DNA from: Dasyornis broadbenti
Lineage: Eukaryota; Chordata; Aves; Passeriformes; Dasyornithidae
Length of the DNA stretch: 64,000 nucleotides
Reading direction: 5' to 3'
Assembly (NCBI GenBank): GCA_013397935.1
Contig: VZRN01000753.1
Coordinates: forward strand, 1,280,602-1,344,601
The notes under the pieces are model-generated. The model made no database searches and was not told the DNA's origin. It saw only the letters and a list, made by a program, of their open reading frames with translations. Position 1 is the stretch's first letter; every line of letters begins with the position of its first letter. Below are positions 25,601-40,600 of this stretch, piece after piece. The translations under genes and the position numbers were made by a program.

Positions 25601-28600
25601 TTAAAATAGCAGAATCTCTATTTCTTTCATCTAGCACAAAGTCCATCTGCTCTTCAGTGCCAAGAAAAGCATAGTGAATGCTATTATGGGGCTGAGGACA
25701 GCAAGAGATATGGATAAAATGAAATACACTAGTGGAATACAATTTTATTCAGCCACTGACTAGGCATTTTCAGCTTTATTTTTTATTCTTAGCTCTTTGG
25801 AACAGATTAGAGAAAATACCACTTGTCTGGCTGTTTGTCCGTGTGTTAGCAGTAAGAAAAATTGGTTTTTGTCTGAATCTTTTTGACATATCATCTGTTT
25901 AATGGTTTAAATGATCATAAATACAAGTACAACCATGAGGGAAAATTAACTTTGTGGTTAGGATGAAATGCTATGGCCCAGCTGTCTCTGAAGAAATTTT
26001 GGATGCCAGGTTCACTCAGTGTCAAACAATTGCTTTTAATGGCAAAGTTACTGGCATTTTTTTCAGATTTAAGTACAGTGCAGGAGAAACCTGCATCTCT
26101 CACAGGTGGCTGTGCAGCAAACTGAGGAAAGCTCTGCCAGATTGCATCATCTGCGAAGGATTAAATAGATCCCCCCATCAAAGTCAATGATCTGTTATTT
26201 TTATCTGTTATTCTGGCTCCTAATGGTGACACATGGATGCTTTATGATTCAGCAGTTTCCAAGAGATCACAGGGTTTTTTGAAAGGGGAAAAGTATCAAT
26301 GATTTATGGGTACCACGTTGGGCTCTGTGATGTGCACAAGGAAGAAGGGAGAGCCAACGCTACCGAAAGTGCTGCTCACAACGTCAGAGATTAAACTGTG
26401 AGAGCTGAACACGCACCGTTTGGGGCATTTTATTTTTCAGCTAAGGAGAGGTGCCACCTGTACTGCGAATCGAAGGAGACAGGGGATGTGGTATATATGA
26501 AGAGGATGGTACACGACGGGACCCGCTGCTCCTACAAGGACGCTTACAGCATCTGCGTGCGGGGGGACTGCCTGGTGAGTGTTTGGGGGCTTGCTTCAGA
26601 GCTCAGGATTGGGAAAACAAAATTATACCTTGAGTGCTTCTCTCCAAGAATGACTAAGTATTATAACACTTTGGGCAATAAGGAGATTTCATTAGGATTA
26701 TTGTCACAATATTATGTGTGATTATTCACAGTTGCCATGCATGTGACTCGCTTCCAAAAGCGCCTACCTACACAAGTAATATTTCATGCAGTATTTTAAG
26801 ATGAGCTAGTACAATTAGCTTTCAAGGAAAGCTTTTCCTGCTGAGGTTTAGTGGGGGTGGAATGTACAATGAAACAGGAACGCACAGCAGCTTTCAAGGA
26901 AAGTGGTGTTAGGATATGGCTGATGTGCATTCTCTATGTATTTGATCACGCTATTTTTAAAAAATCAATGACAGTTCCTCTAAGTTGGGATCTGCTGCAG
27001 GTCATCTTTCAAAGGAATTAATCTCTGACTAGCAAAGCCCTGGTGGAGGTGCTTATCCCCATATAGATGCCTAGATTCTCCTGGAATTTAAGCATCTGCC
27101 TTAAGATAAGCTGAGGCTTAAGAGCTATTCCTTAACCATGATGCTTTCCTTCAGTAAGAGAACCACTGTGAAGCATAAGATAAAAATATAATCACACAAT
27201 TGACAGCTTTTATAGAAACTGGAAGTATTAAAATGTTTAGGTATTGATTTTCTAGGAGAATGTTACAAGATGTGCTGCTTTGCTGAAAGAGAATCTGGGG
27301 TTTGATGCATGAATCGAAGGGTGGATAAATAACAATGACTGTTTTTCTCTTTTATGCACAGAAAGTTGGGTGTGACAGGGTCATAGGTTCCACGAAGCAG
27401 GAAGATAAGTGCGGTGTCTGTGGAGGAGATAATTCCCACTGCAAAGTGGTGAAAAGAACATTTTCGAGAGTACCAAAGAAGCAAGGTCAGTACATTCAAT
27501 GTGGTTTGTTCCTGGGGAATTCAGGGTATTTTTTCTTGATCTCTTCCATTTCATGGAAAGTACCAGGACAATTAAAAATCATTTGCAGCATCCTTAATTC
27601 CAATAAACAGTCTGGACTTACTTCCAGATGTGTTTATAATTTAAAAATAAGACTTCCGTCCAGTGATCAGTTAAAGCTGCTGATACCAGGGCCTGTGCAT
27701 GCCTAGGAAGGAGCTTCCCTGCTCCTTGCTGGAGAGCTGTGGACTTATTTGTGCTGCTGATGTCACCCAGCTTCTCTGCCCAAGTCACTGCTGCAATAAT
27801 GTCATCATCGGGCACTGTCAGCCGGGGGTTGTGTGGTCTCTGCGGCTGCATACGGCACTCAAAGCCCATTTTAGTCTGAAGCAAAGTCTGTTGATGATCC
27901 TTACGGCATCTTTCTTCTGACTCAAAGCCCTTTGTCCATGTTCCATCACCTGGCACAGAAATGGGGATGGGAATAATGCTGGATTCGATTCATCTTGCTT
28001 AATACACCCTGCTTTCAGAAAATAAGGTTTATTTTAAAACCTAAGAAAGACCCTCCCTGTTTGTGGCATATTAATCACAACTGTCTTTTCAAATATTACA
28101 ATATAGGATACATTAAGATGTTTGAAATTCCTGCTGGTGCGAGACATTTGCTTATACAGGAAACAGATGCCACCGCTCATAATCTTGGTAAGTAACAAGT
28201 AGGAAAATTTTCAGTCAGAATGATTTTTTCTGATGTTTATTTTGGTCTCTGGGGGATGACAACGTGTTTATACATTTATTTACCCATTACCCACCCACAC
28301 CACGTACCTTCGTTAAGTATATTAAATTAGGAAACTCTTTTGTGAATTTGATGTCCCTGTGCTGTATTCCAGGGTGTCCCAGCCAGATCTCTGTGCTGGT
28401 GTGTGCATGTGTGAAAGCTGCTGGAAGAGGCACTGAGTAACTTTATGGGGTGCAATGCATTATCTTTAGGGTTGGAACCAGATGGTCTTCAAGGTCCTTC
28501 CAAGCAAAACGATCTTATGATTTTGTGGTTCTTTGTGTGCATCTTCTGTGCTTCCCACCCTCAGCCATTTCCCAGCTATGTCCAGATCCGTTTCAGATTC

Positions 28601-31600
28601 TGCCGCACTGCTAACAGTATTGACACAAGGCTGCCAAATCAATCCAGCAGTTTAGGAGGTCATGGAAAACCACTCCTCCCTGGGCCCTGTAATCAATGGG
28701 AAGCAGTGTCTAGGAGGCTGCTATTAATTGGAAGTAGATACACAGCGAATGGTCTGCTAATTGTAGCGGGAGCCATCTGAACTTCTCCCGAGTGAATGCT
28801 TCCCTTGCTGCTCAGAGCAGCCTGGCCCTGTGGATCAGGGAGCAATCACTCATTCCAAGTTCTGTCAGGGTGGGGTGAATGCTGCTGAGGGAGCAGGATG
28901 CTCAGGTAGCTGCCAGAGAGAGAATGGAGTTAAAATCTGGTGTTATATAACAGTCCCTGCTTCTTCTAACAAGGAGGGCAAATTTTCCATCTCAGGTGAA
29001 AACCGGTCCTCGTACAAAGGCGGCTGAAGTCTCTCCAGGTGAAGGTCGGAGCACTGGTGAGAGCTGAAGCAGAGGAACCAGGCTCTGTGTGCAGGTGCCT
29101 GCAGAGCAGCAGGAGCTTGACAGGGCTGTGTTGGTGTCAGGACTGGATCTGAGCAGGAGAATTAATAGCGTTTCTAGTGTCTCTCTCTCACTGTGGGCAC
29201 CCGCTGGGGGTTAGCCCAGTAGCCTTTCTCTGATGGAGCAGTAACAGCCCCTTGAGCTGCCTTACAACCTATGAAAGAGCTGAATAGCTCTGGGACCCCC
29301 ACTGGCTCTCAAATTGGCTTGGATTTGGCCAGTGGATTCAGAAGTTGTTAGACGAGAGCAGGCAGCTGGACCCCTGTGGTGCAGCCGTGCTGGCCTCATT
29401 TCTCTGGCAAGGCAAGCTATGAAAAAGGAAAGAAAAGGACAATGATGATTCTGGAACTGAGCAGAAAAGCATTGACAGTTCAGTGAAACACCTGAAAAAG
29501 TCTTTCCAAACCAGTGAGGGAACAGAAGGAAAATGCACACTGGCCCTTTCAGCTTCTTCCACCAGGGCACAAGCAGAACAAAACTGGAGATGAGATGTGA
29601 TCCTCTCATATTCACTTTTCTTGTGTTGTTCCCAGCTATTAAAAATCGTGAAACAGGGAAATTCATTCTAAGTGAAGACAACTATGTACCAGACTCTAAA
29701 GTATTTATTGACATGGGTGTGGAGTGGGAATATCGGAATGATGATGACCGAGAAACGGTGCAGACCATGGGGCCACTCCGTAATGGAATAGTTATCCTGG
29801 TAAGTCAAATGAAAACCACCTTCCACGGAACACAGTGTCAGGGGTACAGAGCCATGATGGGCTGGCATATAATTCAGATTCATCTTGTGACTTACAAGAA
29901 GACATCTGCTTCAATTATAAGACAATAGAAGATGCATTTTATTTCCTTTCTCCTAATTCATTGCTCTGTTAGGAGAGCAATGTTATTGTTATAATTTAGG
30001 GTTATGTGTTGAGCAAGCTGCTGTCCTGATTATCTCCTGTGGATGGCCTAGCAGTCAGCCACCGAGTAAAGACTGAAGTTTACTTATCCTACCTGACATG
30101 TGAGCATTAGTCAAAAAAAGGTCAAAGTGGTTTGTATCAGCTCAATCTAAGAGCTCCTTCTCCCATCCATGTTTTGAAAATGTATCCTGTAAAGGCAGGT
30201 GCAGGATTCTTGTGCTTCCTGGCTCCCTTTTTCAGGGCACAGCCAATCCCACAATTCCCCAAACCACCCAAATATATAATTTTTTCTTTACAAACCAGCA
30301 ATCAACAGACTTCAATGAGCATGGGTAAGTTGATTTAGAATCCCCCTGAAAACAACTGTAATGTGTTGATTTACACCAGCTGATCTTCAAAGAAAGAATA
30401 AATATTTTGTCTCCAAAGGACCAATATTTTGCACTTGGTCCACATTGAGTTTCATTTTCTTGCATTTGTCTTAGTGCAGTGTGATAACAAAACCTCTAAA
30501 TAGTTTATATTTCTGTCAAGATTAAGTAAAAAGTTTTGCAGAATTCCAGGACTTTAATAAGAATATTTGTGTTTTATCAGAAATATAAGCGATTTTATTT
30601 GCCACTTTCAGTTATCTCTGCAGCTGAATTTGCTTTGTCTTTTAGTGGAACTATCCATTATCATTTCAGTACAAAATTTCCTTCCTTTATGATGGGATAT
30701 GGAAAAAATTTAGGATCATGAAGTCTGTCCAATGCTGGCAAGGAAAATACGTCTAAATCAACAACAGTGTTTCTTAATATGCAGTTTAGAAACTCTGTGT
30801 CATAACGATAGAGATACTTTTTCATCAGGGAAAAAATGTGTTGAGTGCAGCTAAAAGGCTGAAATCCCTCCGGGGATGTTTTTATATGTGAGCCATGATC
30901 ATTATTTCACATCATCTCACATAGCTCCTGTTATCAGTTGCTCATATCTTTTTTCCTTACATCTGCTTTGCTTGCTAGGTGATTCCTCACGGTGGTGCCA
31001 AGATATCTTTGACTTACAAGTACATGATCCATGAAGATTCCTTGAATGTAGATAACAATAATGTTTTGGAAGAGGTCTCAGTGTCATATGAATGGGCTTT
31101 GAAGAAATGGTCCCAATGCTCAAAACCTTGTGGAGGAGGTAAAAACAAAACCCCAGACCATTCCAAATGGATTCATTGCCATGAGACGTTCGGGAGACCA
31201 GAGCAGGAGAGGAGTTTTATAGATAAATAAATAGTGAATGGGGTTAAAATCTGACTTAATGGTTTGAGGGCAGATTTGGCCTGGCTCATTTATGATTTAT
31301 GATTTGTGCTTATGAAACTGAAAAAATGGACAAATGCGCAAGATTTGGATGAGGGTCTCCAAGCTGTGAAAGTGCCAAACTTCAAGGTGCCATGGGGCAG
31401 CCCTTTGTAAACCCCCATCCTGTGATGTGGCCTTTGCAATGTCAGAGTCCTGCATTTGGGGTCAGATGTAAACCCTGGTGCTGTTCCCCAGGCTGATGCT
31501 GAGGCTGCAGCATTGGACTGGGGCTGGGCAGGTTTGCAGAATGTTTTTGTAATCCTGGATGTTGTTCTTTTCGTTAAAGTAGTGAAAAATGAAGGGGGTG

Positions 31601-34600
31601 AGCAATTATGGGTGTTAGATTTGTATGGTAAGTGTTTATTCAGTGCAGTTTACAGCTCCTTTGGTAGCAGTTCCTTTGACAGTGTGAGTGCGGCTCGCTT
31701 GAAACTCGAGTCCTCTGTGAGCTCTGCCGGTTCTGAGGATAAGAGCAGTGTCTTTCCCCAGGCTACCAGTTCACCAAGTACGGCTGCCGCAGGAAGACGG
31801 ACCACAAGATGGTTCATCGGAGCTACTGCGAGCTGATCCAGAAGCCCAAACCCATCCGCAGGGTGTGCAACCTCCAGGAGTGCTCCCAGCCCATGTAAGC
31901 ACCCCAGCCCTGCTCCCTGGGGGTGCAGGGGGCATCGCTGTCACCTCGAGGAAGGTGGCTTTAGCTTTACTGCCACAGTCATTACAGTACCCAGGGCTGT
32001 GAGAATGTCATGCCCTGTTCTGCTCATAGAAATATCCTTTCTGTGACTGCTGGTTCCTATGACTTATGAAAAAAGAAGGGCTGTCTTGATCCAGACATTT
32101 GTGTTCAGGCCATCTTGAGGTAATACAAAATAGACATAAATTCAATTTATACCAGGGGATTTTACACAGTGTGAATTAACCATGTCAGAACAAATGTACA
32201 GAGTGCTGTATGTAAGACAGCCAATGTCATCCAGCCCCTCAAACCCAAATCTTCATTAAGTTCACAGCATATTTTTGGACATTTAAACACAGGGAAAATA
32301 TTTGACCTGTTAGATTTCTCTGGCTGCCCTTGTACAGCACAAAATGCCTGTAGTTCCTTCATTTTTGCTCTACAGAGTGAAGCGTTATAAGTATTTTAAT
32401 TCACATTTTACAGTGATATTTTTGACTGGCAGCAGGTTATTCCTGCCACAAGTAGCACTAATATATTCCTTGTGCTGCTACTGCAACAAGAAAGGAGTAT
32501 GTTGATCCCAGCTTTTATCTCTGGGGACCAAGTATATGTTCCAGGAATCATAGCAAATAAATAGAACATACCACACAATATTTCCTAACTTCCTTTCAAA
32601 AAAAAAAAAAAAAAAGAAAAAGAAAAAAAAATATTTGAAAGAGAGAAAAGGCAAAAAACTATGCTCCATAAACTCAGCATGGGTCAGGGTTGAACGTTTA
32701 TTTATTGGAAAACCGAAGTAATGACCTAACCATATCTCAGGCTCTCTGGAAAGGACTGTATTCTCCTTTCAGCTGCAAATATAATTGGACCCAGGTACCA
32801 CAAAGACTCAATAGGATCCTAAATTGTACTTGGATCCCTGAAGTTTCAGTTAGCTCTGTTTCCACAAAATGTCATCCAAGTGTTTTGCTCTTGTACATAG
32901 GAGAGGCAATTATTTAAGAGGTTTTACAAAGCTCTGCGACACCCACTACACTAATATGCTCCTTCTTCACTTCTGGGAAAAATTCATCTTTGTCTCAGAA
33001 GTCACCTCAGGATTCATGGCTCTACAGCACTCGCCTTTCTCCACAGCTGTGTAATTTCTGTAGGTTACAAAGACAAAGTTGGGTGAAATTGTTACTTTCT
33101 GTTCAACTGGAGTGTGTAGTGCAGTGCCTTGTGCTATTTCTTGACTATTTCTAAACCCAGGATTTTATGAGTACTTTAGGACAATTCCGTCAAGTTCAGG
33201 GTGTTTCTCCAGACTATGTATATTTTTTGGATAAGTTTATCCCATGAATACTGTTTACATGGAATAATATTTCCATCTTGCAGATCTCTGGGCTCTGTAA
33301 ATATTTATAGACTATTGTATATCTTCACTTAATTAATTATAACCAAGCTTTCAGTCATCTAGGTAAATTTCCTCTGGTCCTGTCTGTCCCTGCTGTTCTT
33401 CTCTAAATTCTTTAAAATTTGTAGCTGTAATTCACGAGCCCGTTTGGGTGATCAGTGAGATTTTCAACTACACCACATTACAAACCATAGGCTTCATGTC
33501 TCAGTGGCCAAACTGATTTAGATGTTATGAACTCAAACCTTCTGGTTTTCAGCGGAGTGTTGCCTTCCCCCAAACCAAACATTTATGATGATGAGGACCC
33601 CAACCCGCCCAAGCTCAGCACTCACAGCACTGGGTTTGCCAGGGCTTCAGAAGATCGAGTCTGACATGGCCAGGGATATGGTCCATGGAGTGCCCAGATG
33701 AGGGCCAGGCTGGAGTTGCATTTCTAGCCCAGATGTTCTGGCTTCACTCATGTGGGAACCAGCTGTAGGGACAGCTGGTTCATGCTGCATTACGAGACAA
33801 TGCACATCTCATGCACCCTGACCTGGGAAGCTCAGCAACCCTTGAGTGGCTGCTTTTGATATAAAATCTACCATATTTTTATGTGCAGTCTTGGAAAGGG
33901 CAGCATAAATCACAGCAAATACAGCAAAGTAAGAATAATGCTTATCTCAGAGATAATGAGAAAGAGTAATATTAAAGATCTGGGTCTTATTAATGACATT
34001 TCAGGGGCAGTCAAATAACCCTCAAAATAACTGTTTATGGTTTTTTTCATATCTTCTCCTTTTTTGTCTGTATGAGAACTAGTATTAATCTCCTGTTAAA
34101 CCTGTGTTTGAGAGTTATGGATCAACAGTCTGAATTTTACTCTGCTCACTCTCTCTTCACCAACACAGATGGGTTACAGGAGAATGGGAGCCTTGCAGCA
34201 AGTCTTGTGGGAAGACAGGGTATCAAGTACGGTCTGTGCGCTGCATCCAGCCCCTCCACGACAACACTAATCGCTCTGTCCACACCAAGTACTGCAACAA
34301 CGACCGCCCTGAGGGCAGGAGGCCCTGCAACAGGGAGCTGTGCCCAGCACAGTGGAGAATAGGACCCTGGTCACAGGTCAGTCTCTTTCTGGAGGTCTCA
34401 AACAACTTATTTCTGACTGGGTGGATGAGGTATCACAAGTAATGCCACCCCGCATTTTTTAATAGATGGCTCTGTGAATAGATGACTCACATGTACAGTT
34501 GTTTGATTATTGCCCAGACCATAAGCTCATTCTTGGAGTATTTCACAATTACTGGTGTACCACAAGCAGCAGTGAGTGGCTCTTCCTCTTGCCCTGTTAC

Positions 34601-37600
34601 CGTAGGTACTGCAATGGCTCAAATAATGTTCTGCGTCAGCTCAAATCACGGGCAGTCATTTACAATTGAAAGGCTGATTTCTAATCCGTTGTTTGCAGAG
34701 GGTGGCTGGGGTGTAACTGCTGTGTCCTTTCAGTGCTCTGTCAGCTGTGGCAATGGCACCCAGGATCGCCCGGTGCTGTGTCGCACCAGGGACAACGCCC
34801 TCGGCCTGTGCAAGGAGAATAAACCAGAGGCTGTACGGATTTGCAGACTACCTCCGTGTCAGAGTAAGGCCTTGTCTTCTGTAGCTTCTGTTACTTTTGA
34901 AAAAAATATTGATTTAATTGTTTGCAATGCCTTCACGGAAGTGATACTTGCGTGCTACGTCTGCCTGGGGGGACACTTCTCCATAGTCCCTGTTTTGAGC
35001 AGAATTCCAATTGTAGAGCTGCTGTGTAGCCAATGGGCTTCTTGGGAGCATGGCTGATCTCCTGTTGGGGAGCACTGCTTGGCCCAGGGCAGGCTGAGAG
35101 CCTGGGGCTGAGCTCAGCACAGTGCTGATGGCAGGATGTGGCCAGCAGCTGACAGCTGTCCTGGGAGAGGAGCAGAGCCTGAGTCCAGCCCTGCACCTCT
35201 GGGACCTGCAGGGCTTGGCAAGGGGCTGCTGGGCTGTGGGTAACCAAGGATGCCTCTCTGCTTTCCCCACCTCCATTGACAGTTCCAGGGTTCTTTTCCA
35301 CTCTGTCAAACACAAGTTTTCTGCAGGGGTTATCTAACTCAGTTTTTAAAAGCTATAATTAATTTCTTCCTGCTTAATCCAGGGCAATAAGGCCTTTATC
35401 CTTGTTAGCTTTTCAGCTGTTCACAAATGATACTTGTGAGATCATTTCACATATTCCTATTATTAAGTAATTCATATTTTTCTTTTTCCCCCCAATGTAT
35501 CAGAGCAGCTTTTGATTTCTAATTAATTAGAAGCAAGCTGTCAATTCTAGTCTCCAACACAAAGATTTTAACAAGGCAGTGTAACTAAACTAGACTGCAT
35601 GTCTCTGGGGTCATTTGTGACACTGCCATGAGAAGTGCTACTGGGGAACTGGCCTTGGGCTGTCTTCAGTGCTGGCTGGGAAGTGCTGGACACAACTTGT
35701 AGCAAACTCTCCAAACAGCACCCTTCGCCCAAAACCATACAGCCTGGTCATAATCCTTCCCTGGGCTCCTTCACAACTGAAGCCCACACACTCTCTGAGC
35801 TCGTCCCCTTCTGACAGGGCAACTACTTAATGCTGTCTAACATATGTTGTGTTGCATCTTTTTTTTCCTCTATTCAAGGGAACGTTTCTGATCCTTCAAA
35901 GAAAACCTACATGATACAATGGCTGTCAAGACCCGATCCAGACTACCCCATCCAGAAAATATCTTCAAGTAAAAGACCCATTTATAACTCTGCCTTTGCC
36001 CTTAAATGCATGCCACATCGAATGTGGACTTTGCCTTTTGCTCTCTTCTTCTCTCTATGCGGAAAGTTCCCTTGACTTTGCCAAGTTTAAATCTTGGGCT
36101 GAATCTGTTTTTTCACACCAGGCACTTGGTGCTCGGTGTCTTTCTTCTCTGGAGCTTGCGTAGCACTGGTGGTGGAGGTCTTGAAGTGTTGGATGTGTGA
36201 AGTTGGATCTCCACAGTATGTTGCAGTCCTCTGAAAGGGAGCTGGGATCGGTTTGCTTGTTGCTTGGTGATGGTGAAAAAAGGCTCTTACTGGTTCCTGA
36301 TGTTCAGTTTGATAGCAAAACTGAGAACTTATTGTGAATGTGATCACATCACAATAATGACACCTTGTAGTGCTAAAGTTCTCCTTTATCTAAAAGCCCG
36401 AAATCTTGTAACTCTCTGGTTTCAGTTTGCTGACAGGGTAGTCTGATGAGTGGAAGAATTTTTTCATTCCATTTTCCTTTGTGGTGCTGTTGCTTTCCTC
36501 ACCCTTGCGGCTCATTTTTTATTCCTGACCCTCACCTTTACGTTTGTGACCCGTGGAGGGCTTACAGGGAAGCAGAAGCTGAGTTTCTGTCGGTACTTTC
36601 CGTGCTGCTCTGATGCCGTCGCTCTCGCCAGACTCCTGGTGGTGGTTTGGGGGGGTTTTTTCTTGAGAAAAGCTGCGTTCATTTTTTCCATCGCACAATT
36701 TTTGCCAGTTTTGTGTACTTTCACTTTAGAAACAAACCCAAAGCAGAACAGGCATGGTCCATGGTGAAGGTGGCGTGGTGGTGTTTTTCTTAACATGGCG
36801 GAGGCAATATGATGTTTTCATTGACTACGATGTCTCCAGCTGCTCAGCATGGAGCTGTTTATACTCATTACATCTCTGGTCTTTTTTCACCATGTGCATG
36901 TCTGACTTGACTGGTACGGTTGTGTGTGTGTGTGCGTGTGTGTGCTCGTAGATGTGTCAACTGGCAAACATAACAGTGTGAACTACTACAGAATTACCTC
37001 AATTTTTATTGCTTTTTTTGCTTAGGAGACAAATTTTAGAAAAATGCCTTAATGTTGAAATGTAAATGGCATTAATTTACCAGATCCAGCTTTAAATATG
37101 AACAGTACACTGGTACCTTGAGTTAATCTTCATATGGAGTGTTTTTACTTGAACGATAACTATTGGAAGGCAGTAAATTTAATTGGAGGTTAATTTGCAC
37201 AGTGCATATCCATATCTTCATCGAGACAGAATTGTGGCCTGATTTACTGAAATTTAACTGGCATTCGTGCTTCACCTTCCGCATTTGTGTTGAAGATTTG
37301 GAATTCACAAGTCATAAACTTCTTTGTGACAGTCAGTACCAATAGTAGAAATGTATCAACTGTAAAACTGCAGTCTTGGAGCAAATTACTACCTTATTGC
37401 TTTGATCATATTTTTTGGAAAAGTGGCATTTTTGAATCTTTGGGTCATCAACAGTGTAGCACTTCAAACTTGTCATTATCATGTGATCACATATTTAAAT
37501 TTTGCTGTTAATATTTCCTGAAACATGTTAACAATTTACATGACAAGGTGAAAAAGCAAAGACACGTATCTGGCACTGAATACTGTTATGTAAAATAATT

Positions 37601-40600
37601 GGTGTTTAACTGTATAAATATATTCATGACTGTTACCTTTAAATAGACAATGTTTAGTGATGTTTCAAGAGATGGGTGGCTATAGAGAATGGTGCAATAA
37701 GGTATCTGGGCATTGTGCACTATGTCTATATGCACTTTGGTTTATCAGGGATATTTTATTAGTGTTTTGTATGTATTTAACATAATATTAAAGATGTGCC
37801 AATTCAGTTTGCTTTTCAATATTTTTTTATGAGACTAATGTGTACCAAAGTGACTGTGAAACTGATTTATTTTTTTCTTACTGATGTTTTGAATATATAC
37901 TTCCAGTCTGTCATGCATACTGCAAGTAAAAATAAATAAAAGTTCAGCAAATCTGGATATTTTGGTTTGGCTAGAGGATCAAAATTTCATTCTGACATTC
38001 AGAAGTTACAGAGTTTGTTTATATAACTTATCAGATGTCACTAAACTTATTACATAATGCAGGTTTATTTCCATGTATTTTTAAGCTTGACATTGCATAT
38101 TTTTGTTAGGAAAAAAGGCATTTTTCTAAAGGTGATGTTAGTGATTCTTACAAAGTCAAGAACAGACCTGCCTTGTTGAAACCACATTTAAATGTTATAT
38201 CTGTTGGTTTTTATTATGCAAGCCATTTGGAGGAATGTGCATAAGGGTCATGCAACACAAGGCAAAGTGTTCAAAGGGGACTCTTATGGGGTATGTAAAA
38301 ATATATATAAAGCTATATAGGCACATGCAGGCCTTCGTATGGAGCTGTGCCTGCAGGTATGAGCAGTTCCTGCTCTTAAAGGCTGGTTTGAAAATCTCTC
38401 CAAAACCAAGGTATTATTCTTAGGTTCCTAAGGAAGGAGTCATTCCTTAGGAATTTCCAGCAGCATTTCAGTTTAGCATTTGAAAAATATGAAAATTACC
38501 TGACACATTCTAAAGTAGGAACTAGAATTCTGCTTTTTTGCAACAAATGCAACATTCAGGGCAGAGATACAGTGTGCAGGAGGTGTTTTCACCTTCCTCA
38601 GCCAGCACTAGCATTTAAAAGCAGCAGCAGTAGTTATTAGTTTATTTTAGACTGATATGTTTGCCAATTAAACATCCACAATGTCCTATTTTGTTAACTG
38701 AGGATGAGTGAAGAGGTGGCACCTACACTTTCCAAGTCCCCTTGGTATCTCTGAACCTGCTCTGCTTCTCTCCTTTGCTGTGAGGGTGCTGACACAAGCC
38801 AGAGCTCATAGCAGGAGGGTGAAATACGAGCTCCAGGAACAGGCTGAGAGCATTGTCTGCCATCGGGTGCACTCTAAATAAAGGCAAATAATTGGAGTTA
38901 CTCATCCTTTGCTGTAAGAGTAGGTGGAAATGTAGTAAGAGCAGGGAGAGAGACACAAGTGATTTCATCTCTGTCTCAGCACTCTAGTCACAGAGAAAAT
39001 GTTTTCTTACTGCTGATGCCAAGTGTTGGTCAGTCTGCCTTGCTCCTCAGCCCTCTCCTCTCCTTCAAACCCTCTGACTCCTCTCTCAGCATGGGCTGCG
39101 TGTTGGGACTTTTCCTTCACCACAGTGCCTGGCTCCATTACTTCATCCTGGAGGCACAGGAGCTGAGGGGTGTCTGTAGGACACAGGACAGGCAGCTTTC
39201 TCTCCAAGGAGCCTGCTAGACCCTCACCATCCATGTGCCACCAATTCATGCAGTCCTCTGCCTGCTCTGAGCAGAAATCACAAGGGCTTGGGGAATCTCT
39301 GAGTAAGCTTCTGTTTATGTTTCTCAGGCAGTAAGACTTTGACCACTTCACCTTTAATGCCTCAGCCTACAATTTGCCACCTGCATTTCAGCAAGATCAG
39401 GATCTGCCATAACACCTCTATTATAGTGCAGATTGTTGTAACAGCTATTGACACCTTAAAGCTTATCAGTTACCATTCTTTCTCTTTTATTACAGTCATT
39501 GACACAAAAATCAGGACTTTTTTACTGAGTATCCCAGTCATTAATAGACTGGCTTGGCTCCATTGCACTGGAGCTTGCTGTTCCAAAAATCTCAGCTCCC
39601 TTCTAGGAGGAGGAGAAAAGCCTCATGGTAAATGCACTGCTTTTCTCTTGAACAAGAGACATGCTGAGAAAATGCTGCTGTTTTCAGAGCAGAGGTACCT
39701 GGCAACAATATCGCTTCCATGGGAGATGGATTAATTTTGAGAGTTACATGGTACACATCAAAATAAGACTTGACTTCCCTCAGACAGTCCAGATAAATAT
39801 ATGTTACCCCTCACCATGGTTAGTCACTGTTAGGTTGCAGAAAAGCATTAAAAGGAGCAAAGAGGGAAAAAATAGATTTCTTAATATAAACCTTGCTGAC
39901 TTTGTGGGAGTTCAGTGTAGCTTTAGCAACAACACAGCACAATCAGTGTGTTTTGGAGTTTAAACCAAGACAGGAACACAATTCATTGTGGCTTCACGTT
40001 CTTCAGGGTAGTGCTTCCAGGATGTGAAGGCAGATATTTGAGTGTTATGGTCTAGAGCTTGGATGGGGCTGGTACAAACAGTTCAGATCAGCTTTTGCAG
40101 CTCTTGAAGTGAGTTGACTTCTAGGTTGAATATAAGCCTGCTTCTGCTTATAGAAGGCTCATTTGCCAGTTTCCCATCCCACTTTAAATATCAAACCCTC
40201 TGCCCACTGCCAAAGCTTCAGCTGTGTTTCTTTTTCTGATTAATGTGAAGATGCTCTTTATTTATCTGTTCCCTTTTTCTCTTTCAGAAGATCATTGTCA
40301 AGGAGACAAGTCAATGTTTTGTCGCATGGAAGTTCTCTCCCGTTACTGCTCCATTCCTGGGTACAATAAGCTGTGTTGCAAGTCCTGCAACACGTACAGC
40401 AACACAACAGAGGACGGCAATGTAACCGAGGCTAATGTAAATAAGAATAATGTCATTGAGGAGGAGCTCCAGACAACCCTCAGCCCTCTTGTGGGAGGGC
40501 CCACCACACAGTCTGCCACCAGCCCTCCTCTCCTTTCCAAAACACGTGCACCCCCTTCCAATGCAACTGAGGAGCACCCAGAAATCAATGCAGTGGATGT

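Larger units (their letters stand above)
20969..26440 (+). other. ADAMTS2 introns 20969-22378 and 22555-26440
   Basis: They contain a poly(T) tract (21742-21760) and an old CR1-like fragment (about 23320-23520). There is a G-rich, GT-rich patch near 25180-25235. No additional exon was seen. Confidence 0.65.
26575..34168 (+). other. ADAMTS2 introns between 26575 and 34168
   Basis: Introns 26575-27361, 27486-28106, 28188-29635, 29800-30978, 31139-31761 and 31895-34168 hold one CR1 3' tail (about 28460-28531) and an A-rich tract (32598-32631). The rest is unremarkable single-copy-looking sequence. Confidence 0.65.
35969..40287 (+). other. Last ADAMTS2 intron, with possible alternative 3' end
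   Basis: This 4.3 kb intron includes a GT-rich microsatellite (36920-36944), then an AT-rich stretch ending in overlapping AATAAA signals at 37931-37940. No protein-coding exon was recognised. Confidence 0.6.

Noticed and set aside
34482..35057. 191-codon open frame on the + strand
   Set aside because: It is exon 34734-34863 plus flanking intron; the flanks have no recognisable protein.
36919..36950. Possible CRISPR-like or tandem array
   Set aside because: It is a simple GT microsatellite in a vertebrate intron; no spacer-repeat structure.
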